Positions 18,670 through 28,800 of a DNA stretch of 64,000 bases are shown piece after piece. Position numbers and translations under genes: made by a program. The stretch covers positions 682,001 through 746,000 of the forward strand of contig NZ_CP138858.1 of the NCBI RefSeq assembly GCF_033878955.1, given 5' to 3'. The notes beneath the pieces were generated by a model that was not told the DNA's origin, ran no database searches, and worked only from the letters and a program-made list of their open reading frames with translations. Every line of letters starts with the position of its first letter. Position 1 is the stretch's first letter. The DNA comes from Coraliomargarita algicola. Lineage in GTDB: Bacteria; Verrucomicrobiota; Verrucomicrobiia; Opitutales; Coraliomargaritaceae.

Positions 18670-19422
18670 CTATCGACGACGAGCTAGTCCAAGAAGCGCC
18701 ATTCCAACCACGCCGAAAAGTAGCGCGGAAGTCGCAGGCTCTGGAATCGATGTCACCTCAAATACAATCGAACTGCCCAGATCACTTAGACGAATCGCTC
18801 CATTCGCATCATGCGTTGCCGTAAAGTTAATTAGATTATCCGTAACACCCGCCAAGAAGATATCTTGATTCTCTGCTGCTAACTCAATCCCTGAAGGCGA
18901 TGTTCCACTGGTCTCACCAGCAGTGTAGTAAACGATATCCGATGAACCGTTGTTTACAGTCAGAATAGAATCTGTGAAACTTTCAGCTAGAAAATAGGTG
19001 AATCCAGCAGATGTGACGCTGGCGTTAACAGGCCCCGTGATGCCTCCAATCGTTCCATCGAGGTACCCACTGGTATCTATAGTGATACTACCAAAGGCAA
19101 TCGTCATAGACTCGCCTGGGTTGAGTTGAAGTCGATTATTGGAACCCTCTTGGTCGACAACACCACTGTAGTTCAGGTCAAAGCTAAATGCGAGCCCTGT
19201 AGTTGCGTCCGAGAACGAATAGCTGGTAGATGCCGTGCCATCGCTGATTGCTGACTCAACTGGAGTGGCCGTGTTCGCTGAAATCGCGTATGGATTCGAG
19301 ACTGCATCATCATCAAGATTGAATTCCGGATTGTAAGTGATACTCGTAGCAGACGATACGAGGGGGGCAGCTAGGGTAACGACAAAAGCGCCGACTAATG
19401 GTTTAGTTATCATAGTTTTCAT
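18670..19422 (-). CDS. PEP-CTERM sorting domain protein
   Basis: A 250-aa secreted protein of unknown function. It has a signal peptide at residues 1-25, a Ser/Thr/Asp-rich beta-sheet-like body, and a C-terminal PEP-CTERM tripartite signal: IPEP at about 227, hydrophobic TSALLFGVVGMALLGLA, then RRR at the end. Such tails are cut and handled by exosortase, which is not in this window. A strong terminator follows, so it is probably made as a separate, abundant transcript. An ATCGCG site lies 91 bp upstream, tying it to the same control as the glycosidase genes (inference). It may be a surface or matrix protein involved in holding glycan or enzymes. Confidence 0.9.
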   Translation of the reverse strand: MKTMITKPLVGAFVVTLAAPLVSSATSITYNPEFNLDDDAVSNPYAISANTATPVESAISDGTASTSYSFSDATTGLAFSFDLNYSGVVDQEGSNNRLQLNPGESMTIAFGSITIDTSGYLDGTIGGITGPVNASVTSAGFTYFLAESFTDSILTVNNGSSDIVYYTAGETSGTSPSGIELAAENQDIFLAGVTDNLINFTATHDANGAIRLSDLGSSIVFEVTSIPEPATSALLFGVVGMALLGLARRR

Positions 19423-19512
19423 GGGGTTTTATTGGGTCGTATGTTCTTTGATCGATTGATCACGAAAAAACTTTGCTAGAACTGATAATAAGCAAACTAA
19501 GTGCTTTTGAAC

Positions 19513-19530
19513 ATCGCGCAATCACACGAG
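19513..19530. promoter_or_regulatory. Candidate operator ATCGCG-N6-CACGAG
   Basis: ATCGCG (19513-19518), spacer CAATCA, CACGAG (19525-19530). It sits 91 bp upstream of the PEP-CTERM start. Its reverse complement shares GTGATTGCGCGAT (13 bp) with the site at 24823-24840, more than the dyad alone would require. Confidence 0.42.
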
Positions 19531-19601
19531 ACATGGAACATTTCCAGAGCGCCTTCGCGCGGACGAAAGACTCTCTTGAATTCGTGCCACATTGAGAAAC
19601 A

Positions 19602-21122
19602 TTAAACGACAACGGTTTCCAAAGTCTCTCCACGCTCATTGATTAAATGGAAGGTCGCCTGAGGGACATCATTTACCGTTTTAAATACAAACTCACCAAA
19701 GGCCCAGGAACCACTGCGAAGACCGAATAATTGTGCCGACCGATCCTTACCGAAGGGCCCTGGCCCCGGCACTCCGCCCAGTGTGGCCGCCTCGAACTCG
19801 TAGATCTTCTTATTGCCCGGTCTTGGTATCGCGAAACCGCGTGCCCCGTGACGATCGCCGGAAAGGAGGATTACTTTACTGTCTTCTTTAGCATCAATCA
19901 GCTGAAAAATTTCTTCCCGTCCCTCAGTGTCCCAAGTCCCCCAACTGTCCTTACCGGCGGAAATATAATCGGTCCACATGGTGCCGCTACTGAGCAAAAT
20001 ATAAGACGCAGTCGATTCTTGGAGCGTTTGCTTCAACCAATTCATCTGTTCTTCGCCGAGGAAGGAGTTCAGTTTCCCCCGCTCTTCAATGATCCGGCAG
20101 GACCGAGTATCCAGCGCAATAAAATGCACCGGGCCGATGTGTGTATCGTAGTAGATGCCCTTGCGCTCGACCTCCCGATCCGGATTGTTCCATTGGGTTT
20201 GCCACATTTGACGCAAGCCTTCGACATCAATCGACTGGCCTCTGGTTTCAGTGCCACTCGCGTCGTCGTGCCAATAGTCATGATCATCCCATGATGTGAA
20301 TACAGGAACATTGGCCACCATCTGCTGCCATGGTGGCGACAGGTCGCGTAATACATAATCCACATTGATTAGATCGTAATCACACTTGCGGTCGTCGACA
20401 GCACAATCCCCTAGCACCAGCATCGCACGATTGCCTCGCTCTTGCACTAGTTGCATCAGTTCCGGACGATATAAACCGACTTTATGAAAACAGGTGCCGA
20501 AAGCGATCTGGAAGCTCTCCTCTGAGAAGTCCTCTGGAACGGTCATAAAATCGCCACTACCGAGCCGGCGTCCCTTGGAGTCAGTCACGACGTAGCTATA
20601 GCCTGTATCCGCCTGCAGGCCCTCACAACGCACCCAGTGAAAGCGCTCGCCAGGCTCCGAAGTAAACTTTTTAGACGGTCCACCCGCACGTGGACTCACC
20701 GAAACTTCTACCCCCAAGGGTTCCGGCAAGTGCATCCACACGGCGACACTGGTCGCGGTCAAATCGCCCAACATGGGGCCACCGACTTTGACTCGCTTAT
20801 CACTACGACAGAGCTCAGCAAGCGTCGCCACAGGATTGGGCCCTGTCAGCGCCGCCCGTGCCTTGGTATAGAAATCCTGCACTGCCTGCGGTTGTGTGCG
20901 GTATTGATTCATGATCCGCAAATCGATCTCCAAGGTTCCTTTGTGCGCATCCCGTAATGAAACGATTCGAGAGTTTTCTTCAGCCCAAACAGGCCGTGCC
21001 ACCAAGCCCGCCGCCGCCATGCCGGCATAGGCCAGAAAGTTTCTACGACCAATCACTGGGCCGGACGCAGCTAATATGTTGTCATACGATTTCTGATTCA
21101 CGCTTTGCATTGATTTCTTCAT
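19602..21122 (-). CDS. phoD: Tat-exported PhoD-like alkaline phosphatase/phosphodiesterase
   Basis: Metallophosphoesterase of the PhoD class, 506 aa. A Tat signal GRRNFLAYAGMAAAGLVARP lies at about residues 25-44. A fibronectin-like N-terminal domain follows (GGPMLGDLTATSVAVWMHL near 115-133). The catalytic part shows FGTCFHKVG near 212, VLGDCAVDD near 237, WDDHDYWHDD near 275 and the metal-binding loop SGDRHGARGF near 425. PhoD enzymes release phosphate from mono- and diesters and usually need Ca2+ and Fe3+. The gene follows the LamG-GH116 gene by 79 bp on the same strand and may share its transcript, an odd pairing with sugar hydrolases. The divergent loop sequences mean its true substrate could differ from classical PhoD. 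Confidence 0.82.
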   Translation of the reverse strand: MKKSMQSVNQKSYDNILAASGPVIGRRNFLAYAGMAAAGLVARPVWAEENSRIVSLRDAHKGTLEIDLRIMNQYRTQPQAVQDFYTKARAALTGPNPVATLAELCRSDKRVKVGGPMLGDLTATSVAVWMHLPEPLGVEVSVSPRAGGPSKKFTSEPGERFHWVRCEGLQADTGYSYVVTDSKGRRLGSGDFMTVPEDFSEESFQIAFGTCFHKVGLYRPELMQLVQERGNRAMLVLGDCAVDDRKCDYDLINVDYVLRDLSPPWQQMVANVPVFTSWDDHDYWHDDASGTETRGQSIDVEGLRQMWQTQWNNPDREVERKGIYYDTHIGPVHFIALDTRSCRIIEERGKLNSFLGEEQMNWLKQTLQESTASYILLSSGTMWTDYISAGKDSWGTWDTEGREEIFQLIDAKEDSKVILLSGDRHGARGFAIPRPGNKKIYEFEAATLGGVPGPGPFGKDRSAQLFGLRSGSWAFGEFVFKTVNDVPQATFHLINERGETLETVVV

Positions 21123-21201
21123 TTGATTTATAATTTAAGATAATTGCGCTTGGTTCACTAGGAGCTGTGTCACTTAAAATTCTTAGTTTAATATTACCTG
21201 C

Positions 21202-24200
21202 TTAGCTCAGCTTGATTTCGATTTGCTGCCCGGCCTGCAAGTTCTGAGCGTCCTTGAAAGTAATCTGTATATCCCCGTCTATCATCTCAAAATCAGATGA
21301 CACAGTTGCCCCCGCCAGACTCACATTGACAACTGCTGGAGGCTGCTCTGATGGCGCAAGCAAAACCAATTGTTTTAGGCTCAACTGCCCCTCGCGCAGG
21401 TCGATGGTAGCCGTCATTTTTTGCTGCTTCTTTACCTGCGTAAAGACGCCATAGCCCTCAGCTACAGTAAAGAAACTGGCGTGATCTTCAACTTGCCAGC
21501 GTGGTTTAAAGCCAATCACCCCGGCAGGGCCATCATAGTTAAAGCCCTGCAAGGCGAGTAGCGCCGACCAGACACTCAAGGAACGGCCATAGAATTTACC
21601 ACACTCATCATCACCGAATGGGTTACCTGTGTAACCACAAGGCCCCCCACTGTTTGTGATTCCTTCGGTTCTTAATTGGCCATCATAGCGGTCATAGATC
21701 GCCTTGATCACCATCAGCCCTTCACGCTGCAGGCCATTATGAATCATCGACACGCCTGCCCCGTATTCAAAGCCAGTCATCACCTCATCTGCATAGCGCA
21801 TACTCGGCACTGGCTGCGGTTCCTTGGGCCAGGTAAGAATCTTCAGACCGGCATCATCCAAGGTCGCAAATTGTCGTGGTTTGAGCGAGATGCCGTGAAA
21901 GTTCGAACAAAAGTTGTATTTGAGCAAAGAGGCCATCGCTTTGGTTCTGCGCTCCTGCGGATAGTTCGAGTCGATCCCGATTTGATCCGCCCACCACTCA
22001 CCAAGAAGCTGGTCGATATGACAGCCATCAAAATAGTCACCGCTCCGCTGTTTGCCACGAGCCTGAATATAATATTCCCCATTCCACAGGCGTTCATTCT
22101 GTAGTTGTTTTCCGGATGCGCGTATCGCTCGCAGTGCTTTGGCTTTTGCTGTTGCTCCTTGAATATCAGCCATACGAGCCACTGCTTCGAGACTGCTCAG
22201 ATACATACTGCCAATCCACGAAGAACAGCCAAACATATGTCCATCCAGTGTATTGTCCTGCCGCCCTTCCATGAAGCCATCTTTATCTGGATCCCACTGC
22301 TCAATGGCCCAATCGATGGCCTTTTCAATCTTCGGCCACTGCTGTGCTAACCAACTGTTATCCGGACTGCACAAATGTTCGCGATAGGCATTCAGCAAGG
22401 TGCCAAAGTGCCCGTCCGTGGCCCGGCCACTCAGAGAACTATGACGCATCACAATGCGCCCCTCTGGAGACATGACTGCAAAATCTTCTTCCCGCATCTT
22501 ACGTCCCAACTCCGGGAACAAGCGCGCATGCCCCTGCGCGTAGTGCCAGACATGTGTGCAGTTTCCAGCGCAACAACCCACACCTTCATACGCACCGAAA
22601 TAACCGTCCGCCGCCCACCAGCAGGTTTGACTCCGTAAGACTGCCAACTGCGAACCCATACGATCGAGCAGCCATACAGGTAGATTTGATGCGTAAAATG
22701 CGTCGTGAAAACGTTTTGTTCTGCGGGTTAGATCATCCAGATTTTCCCATAGATAATCAGCCACATCGACGGCATTGGACCACCAGTTTTGATACATATT
22801 ACCAGAATGCGTCCAGGACTCCTTCTCCCCTTGCTTCGCCTTCGGCATATACCAAGTCAGTGTAAACCTAAGCGACTTGGATTCCCCCGGTGCCAGCTTC
22901 AGTGGCGCTGACAGTGCACCGCTGAGTGTTTGATTTGCCGCCGATGGCTTCGCAGTCAATCCCCCCTTCAATTGCCCCTCTTTCGCAAAGGTATCATAAA
23001 GCGATTTTTCAGATTCCCATGCGGCCTGTCCGGTAGCGTCAACTGCCTCGGTCTTTAGGACCATATCCGAATCCGAACCCGTTTGCGTCATGTGCAGCCA
23101 CGCCGCTTTTCCGTTCTGCTCTATGCGATTCTGATTCTGCCCGTATGCCTCTTTCGATCCACGCATTCCGGTGCTGTAACCAACCATATTCTTCTGAACG
23201 GCCAGAATATCCACTGTCACAGGAGACGCGGATGGATTACTCACTTTTACCGTATAAATCGCACAGGGAATCGCCGAGCTCTTGGCATCCATTGGCGTCA
23301 ATGGATTAAATACTTCCAGTTCCACCTCCACAGGTAGAGCAGAATCCTCAAACTGATAGTTTGCGAAGGGATATTCACCGATAAAGCGAAGCGACGACAT
23401 AGCTGCAAACGGTCCCACCGGCTGAGTCTGCAGAGCGCGAAGAATCGGTTCTCCACCTTTTGACTGCACCCGCACTGCAATAAACGCTTCCGTCTTACGA
23501 TGCTCGCTGGTATTGCAGGCAATCTGCCAAATCGCGGGTTCAGCCGAACCATTAAACTGAATCCCCCCGGCGCCGATCCCACCGACCGTAAAAGAGATGG
23601 CCTCCAACATCTTGTCCCGATAGACTTTGCTGCTGCCCCGGGCGGTCAGCGCCGGGTCGTTCAACAACTTCTGCTCCCCCGACTCACGGGCTTGCTCCAA
23701 TCCAGCTAAATACTGACTCGCCTCACGCCCCACCTCATTAAGTCGAGCACCCCAGCCCGCCGCAATTAGATGGCTACGGATCTCATCAATGCCTAAGCCA
23801 ATATCGTAATAGGCCACTTCATCCAACTCCACCAATGCCTCGCGACGCTCCTTCTTTGCAATCGCGCCGAAAGTCATCGGCACCATCTCTTTAGAATCAT
23901 CGTAATACTTAAAATGAAAAGCTCCCCCAGTGAGGGCACATTCATGCCCATCCACATAGATTCGAAGATCCAGGTGTTCGCTCATCACCACTAGATGATA
24001 CCAACGTCCTAGCTCCACCGGCTTACCTGTTGGGAGGTTCACAACCGTATTCACACGCCCGTTGTGCGTATACGTCAACGCAGAGAGATCGCGCTGAACA
24101 CCCACCACATAATTGATCAAACCTTCTGATGCTCTGGAAATAATGACTGGATCATACTCACCGTCAGGTAATGCATTCACTCTAAAGAACAACTCAAGCG

Positions 24201-24564
24201 TAGCGGCGCCACGACCAACCGGCTTCAAGTTCGGAACCGTGACATGCATACCAGGTGCCAAACTCAAGGCCTGGCCATCCATCGCACCTTTAACAAACTG
24301 TAACTTCGAAGGGCTCTTGGCCGCAAAATTACCTAAGACATCTGAAAGATCACCATCAAAGCGCCAGTAGGCACGAATTGATTGATGTCCGGAAACGAGA
24401 TCAGCGTAATTTTTGCGCTCCCCCACCATAGCCAGAGCGGGCCCTGCGGCCATGCCAGCAGCTGCAGTGCTCGCAGCGACGAGAAAGCGTCGGCGCGACA
24501 TACATGCCATTGAATTCAAAGTAATATTATTTGCAGGAGTAGAATTTCGATGAGTCGATTTCAT
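21202..24564 (-). CDS. Tat-exported LamG plus GH116-like glycoside hydrolase
   Basis: A 1120-aa protein counted from ATG 24564, chosen because the residues before it from 24630 would bury the Tat signal. SRRRFLVAASTAAAGMAAGP is the Tat motif. A LamG/concanavalin-like domain follows (RAYWRFDGDLSDVLGN; AATLELFFRVNALPDG; LGRWYHLVVMSEHLDLRIYV) over about 60-275. The catalytic part matches the gene at 14981: CCAGNCTHVWHYAQGHARLF, DNTLDGHMFGCSSWIGSMYL, GCHIDQLLGEWW. LamG probably anchors the enzyme to a polysaccharide. It is the first gene of a probable unit with the PhoD gene, with an ATCGCG dyad 97 bp upstream of the chosen start. GH116 assignment is by motif recall; specificity is unknown. Confidence 0.72.
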   Translation of the reverse strand: MKSTHRNSTPANNITLNSMACMSRRRFLVAASTAAAGMAAGPALAMVGERKNYADLVSGHQSIRAYWRFDGDLSDVLGNFAAKSPSKLQFVKGAMDGQALSLAPGMHVTVPNLKPVGRGAATLELFFRVNALPDGEYDPVIISRASEGLINYVVGVQRDLSALTYTHNGRVNTVVNLPTGKPVELGRWYHLVVMSEHLDLRIYVDGHECALTGGAFHFKYYDDSKEMVPMTFGAIAKKERREALVELDEVAYYDIGLGIDEIRSHLIAAGWGARLNEVGREASQYLAGLEQARESGEQKLLNDPALTARGSSKVYRDKMLEAISFTVGGIGAGGIQFNGSAEPAIWQIACNTSEHRKTEAFIAVRVQSKGGEPILRALQTQPVGPFAAMSSLRFIGEYPFANYQFEDSALPVEVELEVFNPLTPMDAKSSAIPCAIYTVKVSNPSASPVTVDILAVQKNMVGYSTGMRGSKEAYGQNQNRIEQNGKAAWLHMTQTGSDSDMVLKTEAVDATGQAAWESEKSLYDTFAKEGQLKGGLTAKPSAANQTLSGALSAPLKLAPGESKSLRFTLTWYMPKAKQGEKESWTHSGNMYQNWWSNAVDVADYLWENLDDLTRRTKRFHDAFYASNLPVWLLDRMGSQLAVLRSQTCWWAADGYFGAYEGVGCCAGNCTHVWHYAQGHARLFPELGRKMREEDFAVMSPEGRIVMRHSSLSGRATDGHFGTLLNAYREHLCSPDNSWLAQQWPKIEKAIDWAIEQWDPDKDGFMEGRQDNTLDGHMFGCSSWIGSMYLSSLEAVARMADIQGATAKAKALRAIRASGKQLQNERLWNGEYYIQARGKQRSGDYFDGCHIDQLLGEWWADQIGIDSNYPQERRTKAMASLLKYNFCSNFHGISLKPRQFATLDDAGLKILTWPKEPQPVPSMRYADEVMTGFEYGAGVSMIHNGLQREGLMVIKAIYDRYDGQLRTEGITNSGGPCGYTGNPFGDDECGKFYGRSLSVWSALLALQGFNYDGPAGVIGFKPRWQVEDHASFFTVAEGYGVFTQVKKQQKMTATIDLREGQLSLKQLVLLAPSEQPPAVVNVSLAGATVSSDFEMIDGDIQITFKDAQNLQAGQQIEIKLS

Positions 24565-24660
24565 GTAACAGCGTAATAGCTCAAAATACTCACCAAACAG
24601 TGAGAACAGGGGGAGGGATAAAGCGATCAATCACTATAGACTACCTACCGCAAATTGAAC

Positions 24661-24678
24661 ATCGCGTATCCTCGCGAG
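24661..24678. promoter_or_regulatory. Candidate operator ATCGCG-N6-CGCGAG
   Basis: ATCGCG (24661-24666), spacer TATCCT, CGCGAG (24673-24678), 97 bp upstream of the LamG-GH116 start at 24564. The 540-bp gap between this gene and the divergent DUF1080 gene also holds the site at 24823 and otherwise AT-rich promoter-like sequence with no gene I can support. Confidence 0.42.
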
Positions 24679-24822
24679 AATATGGCCTCCGACGACTGAT
24701 TTCCACCGATTTGCTTCTACGAAACATCAGAGCTCTCAGGTCTACAATAGTATAAAAACCAAAGACTAAAACCCCAATAACTCATTGACTTAGAATTTTT
24801 TACGAAAATTAAAATCAAAAAC

Positions 24823-24840
24823 ATCGCGTGATTGCGCGAT
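24823..24840. promoter_or_regulatory. Candidate operator, perfect palindrome ATCGCG-N6-CGCGAT
   Basis: ATCGCG (24823-24828), spacer TGATTG, CGCGAT (24835-24840): a perfect 6-bp inverted repeat with a 6-bp spacer, the best copy of the element. It lies in the divergent gap, 264 bp before the DUF1080 start and 259 bp before the LamG-GH116 start, so it could serve either or both. Confidence 0.45.
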
Positions 24841-25103
24841 CATTTAAAGCTTCCATGAGTTCGAGCTAAGCTTTCTTCTATTTATAATAATTCACCTAAT
24901 GTTGCTAGAAGCAACTACCACAAAACTCTATAACTACGGCCGTATAAGTAATCTTGCTATGAGTCATAGAGAACCAACTACCCCCGACTGAGACAATCAT
25001 AGTCTAATTATTTATATCATCCCCGTTAACGTCCATCCGCATCACCCCCTATATAGCGGAGACAGACTTTCATGCACTGCAATTGTAATAACTCAAACGA
25101 ATC

Positions 25104-25784
25104 ATGAAACCATTCATTTACATATTAGCTGCTTCAATTTCGACCATAGCTTGCACTGCAACCACAGATTCAAACAACTCAAACGACGAAGCCCAAAGAC
25201 TCGAAGAAGGTTATATAGATCTGTTTGCTCGAGGTGATTTCTCAGAATGGACGACGGTCAAAGGCGAGCCCGTAAAAGGATGGTTCATTGAAGAAGGTAG
25301 GATACATCGTCCTGAAATCACTAATGGCCAAAAGCGACCCGACAGTATCATAAGTAAGCAGCATTACACCAACTTCGAACTCAGATTCGACTGGAATATA
25401 AGTAAAGGTGGTAATTCTGGCATCAAGTATCGTAGCCAAGGCGACCTCGGCCTAGAGTATCAGGTGCTCGACGATGGTGTCCATCAAGACCCCCAACTCT
25501 CTGCCGGTATTTATGCGCTAGTGCCTGCGGCCAAAGACAAACCATTTAATCCAGGCGGCCAGTGGAATTCCGGTCGAATTATCGCCAACGGAAACCACAT
25601 CGAGCATTGGATCAATGATGTAAAAGTCGCAGAAATCGAGATTGGGAGCACTGCTTGGAAGCAAGCTTTTGAGAACAGTAAATACAAGAAACATACCGGC
25701 TTCGGGACCTGGACAGGTCCCATCTATCTCCAAGACCATAATGATGCAGTCTCCTTCCGAAACGTCCGTATCCGAGAACTGTAA
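25104..25784 (+). CDS. DUF1080 (3-keto-disaccharide hydrolase-type) lipoprotein
   Basis: A 226-aa exported protein. The N-terminus (MKPFIYILAASISTIACTAT) is a lipoprotein-like signal with Cys17. The DUF1080 fold is recognised from LFARGDFSEWTTVKGEP, GWFIEEGRIHRPE, ISKQHYTNFELRFDWNISKG, GNSGIKYRSQ, LEYQVLDDGVHQD and FRNVRIREL at the end. It is a concanavalin-like domain. Some members hydrolyse 3-keto-glycosides made by dedicated oxidoreductases, and others have no known activity. No 3-keto-sugar oxidoreductase is in the window. It is the first gene of a two-gene plus-strand unit, with the next likely start 91 bp downstream. The family call is firm; the enzymatic role is inference. Confidence 0.87.
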   Translation: MKPFIYILAASISTIACTATTDSNNSNDEAQRLEEGYIDLFARGDFSEWTTVKGEPVKGWFIEEGRIHRPEITNGQKRPDSIISKQHYTNFELRFDWNISKGGNSGIKYRSQGDLGLEYQVLDDGVHQDPQLSAGIYALVPAAKDKPFNPGGQWNSGRIIANGNHIEHWINDVKVAEIEIGSTAWKQAFENSKYKKHTGFGTWTGPIYLQDHNDAVSFRNVRIREL

Positions 25785-25874
25785 ATCACCCAACTTTATT
25801 CCGAACCTACTATCGCAGTGACACAGCCAACTGATACCCAAACGACATTTTCAGCCATAATCCGTAGCCTCAAT

Positions 25875-28800
25875 ATGCAGAAACTCACCTCACCACTTCT
25901 AGCGAGCTTCCTTCTTCTAGCAGCTTGCTCCAAAGATTCCAAGCAGGCACGCCCAGCACCTGAGCCTCTTCCTTCCGCTGCGACGCATACTGAAACAAAC
26001 CACGCTGAGACAGGCACTCAGCCCACGGCAGTTCTAGTCTCCGATGACAATTCAGTGATCAACCCACGTGCCTACAGCTACGGGTATTGGATGAATGGCT
26101 TCCGCAAGAATCCAGACGATCATTCCGCTGACCAGCTCGCACTTGAAACCGGTTATTTTGGCCTCTTACTGGATCTGAATAATTTAACCGATGCCCGATT
26201 CGGCCCAATGCAAGGGCAGGACTATACCTCTGGACTGGCCAGCGACCCAGCTAACATTATAGCACTTCCAGAGGCTGAACTTTTATTACAAATCGCCAGC
26301 GAAGGACGCGTCTTCACTGCCACGCACAGTTTGACCGGACCACACAGTGACGCGCGGCGCCTACAGCGCACCATGCTGTGGGAATCGGGCCGCTATTTAC
26401 AAAACTGGGAAATTCAACATCTCATTTTTGAGGACGAAGAAGGCAATACATTGAGCAGCGATGCGAGCCTGCAGGTCGTTGCTTGGCCCGACTCACTCAG
26501 TTTAACTGCGAAAATCACTCCGAAACAACCGTTCGTCGATGGCCCCAACTTTGGTATCGTCGATAATGGCTACAGCATCGTGGAAAAAGCCTACGAACTG
26601 GACAGTGCCAGCAGACGGGATTCTGAAAACTTCACACTCGAGGGCTGGGTCAAGGTTCCAAGTAACCCTCAAAAAACAAGCCGTGGATGGTTGATCAGTA
26701 AGAACGGCGGACGAGATGAAGACGGGCAAATGGGCTTCTACTTTGATGGTCGCCGCATTCAGGCTGGAATGAACATTGGCGGTGGCGCCCGCAACAGGCA
26801 CCTGCTCCCCGAGTCCAGATCCAGACGCTTCGACTTGGACAACTGGCACTATCTTGCCCTTAGCTACGATGGCGAAATGATGCACTTCTACGTCGACGGG
26901 CATCTTCAAAACAGCAAGGTCATCAAGCAGGAACGTAAACCTGGAAACGCCCCGATTCGACTGGGAAGCTCAGACGAACAATCCGAGGAAATCGCCTACG
27001 GAATCTTCGATCAAATCCGCCTCTGGGATCGCGCACTTCCTCACTCCGAAATTAAAGCGCATAGCGCTCAACCGGAAGCCCTAGCTAGCAAAGATGGTCT
27101 TGAATACGAGAAAACCTTCGACAGCTCGTTTGACCCAAAGCCCATTCAATACCTGTGGAAGAACATCACCACACGTATCAAATTAAGCACTACAGATGAC
27201 TCATGGGAAGCACGCTCGCCTGCGATAGAACAATGGAAAATCGAACAAACAAAAAAACTGACACTGACCTGTGATTTAACACCAGACACAAACATCGAGG
27301 ACTATGCACCCGTCATCGTCCACACAGATGATGATCAGCAAATCACTTCGGTATTCAACACAGAGTTCAACTGCCAAGTCGCTGAAATTAAAACACTGAA
27401 GCGTAGTTGGGAAACAGGCTACACCGACATTCGTAACTACGACGAATTTATCCTTGAGGTTGACAATAGCAGCGAAGACGCACGTGAGACTCCTTTTATG
27501 CTCTACCTCCGTAGCGTTGCCAACATCACCGGACTGATGCCAATACTCTGCTACGAAGATGGCACTCCCACTGGAATCCCTGTCCAGCTCAGCAAAAACT
27601 GGCACGAGCGCGAACTCGGCTCCTACCTGCGTGCCTACACTCAGCTCCCCAACTTGCCGGGTAAACAAACTTACAAGCTGCGGATCGCTTATGGATTCTA
27701 CGGCACCCTCCCCTCCGCATCACATGCACAGCTCTCGCTCGTCGGCTATGGTGGCAATAATCGCTGGGATCAACTCGCCATCGGTTGCTGGGGTGAAACC
27801 ATTTGCTTCGATGTCGACCGCAGCTGTGTAGATGTTGCCGTCACCGACGTGCGCATGCTGATGGCACGCACCGGTGCTGATGGCCGCAAATGGGCATGGA
27901 CCACTGCCGGCTGGGGCGGCGATTGGCTCTATACCCAAGATAATAACGGCAATCGCCATCACCCGGCCGCTCTCAAGACAGCCTATCTCGCCCACGGTCC
28001 ATCCCTTACCGATGTGCGCTATGATGGATACTACGGCCAGCAGCATGAAATCGCGTTTGAGGCAAAAGTGCAGACCCTCCGAACCGACGACTACGCTCGC
28101 ACCTTTCAAAAATTCAGCTACTCCTTTGACCAGCAAGTTTCAGCCCAGGAAGCATGGCTCTTCAAAATGGGTCGCACAGGTAATTACGCCCACCCCAAGG
28201 TCGCCTATGGCAATGCCGCAGGACTCATCTCAGAAATCGAAGCGCCTACAACACTTAAGAGCAATGATAAGCTCTTAACGAACACCCAGTTCACTGGAGA
28301 AGCCCCCTGGTGGGTCAGCTTTCCGGGCGGAGTGCAAACAAGAGATGATGGTAAAGGCAATGGCTATCGAGCACTCGTCATCCGCGACTACAAAGCAAGC
28401 TTCGGCGGAAAGGTCTACACCCGACCAAACTTCAGCATCCCCGTCCATCAGATCAATCAAGACGGCAGCGCCAATCTTGATTTCCTTCTCAAGGCGCCCG
28501 AGGGCGTCGAAAACTTCCAACCGGGCGACCGCATCGAAATGAACCTCGAATGGATTACCCTCCACCGAGAGGCAGACGATTACTACGGCTCCAACGAAGC
28601 CTACCGCAAACATCTCATCGAGAACCCCAGCTCCTGGAAGACCACCTACCGGGAAGCCATCGGCAACGATCTGGAAGTGGCTGTCACTGGCGGCACATTG
28701 CTCAATCAGTATCCGATTCAAATCCAGGCAAATGCCGAGCGAATCGACCTTGAGATCAAAGGCGGCGTCGGCTACGTTCCGATTCGATTCCAAGGCCTCA

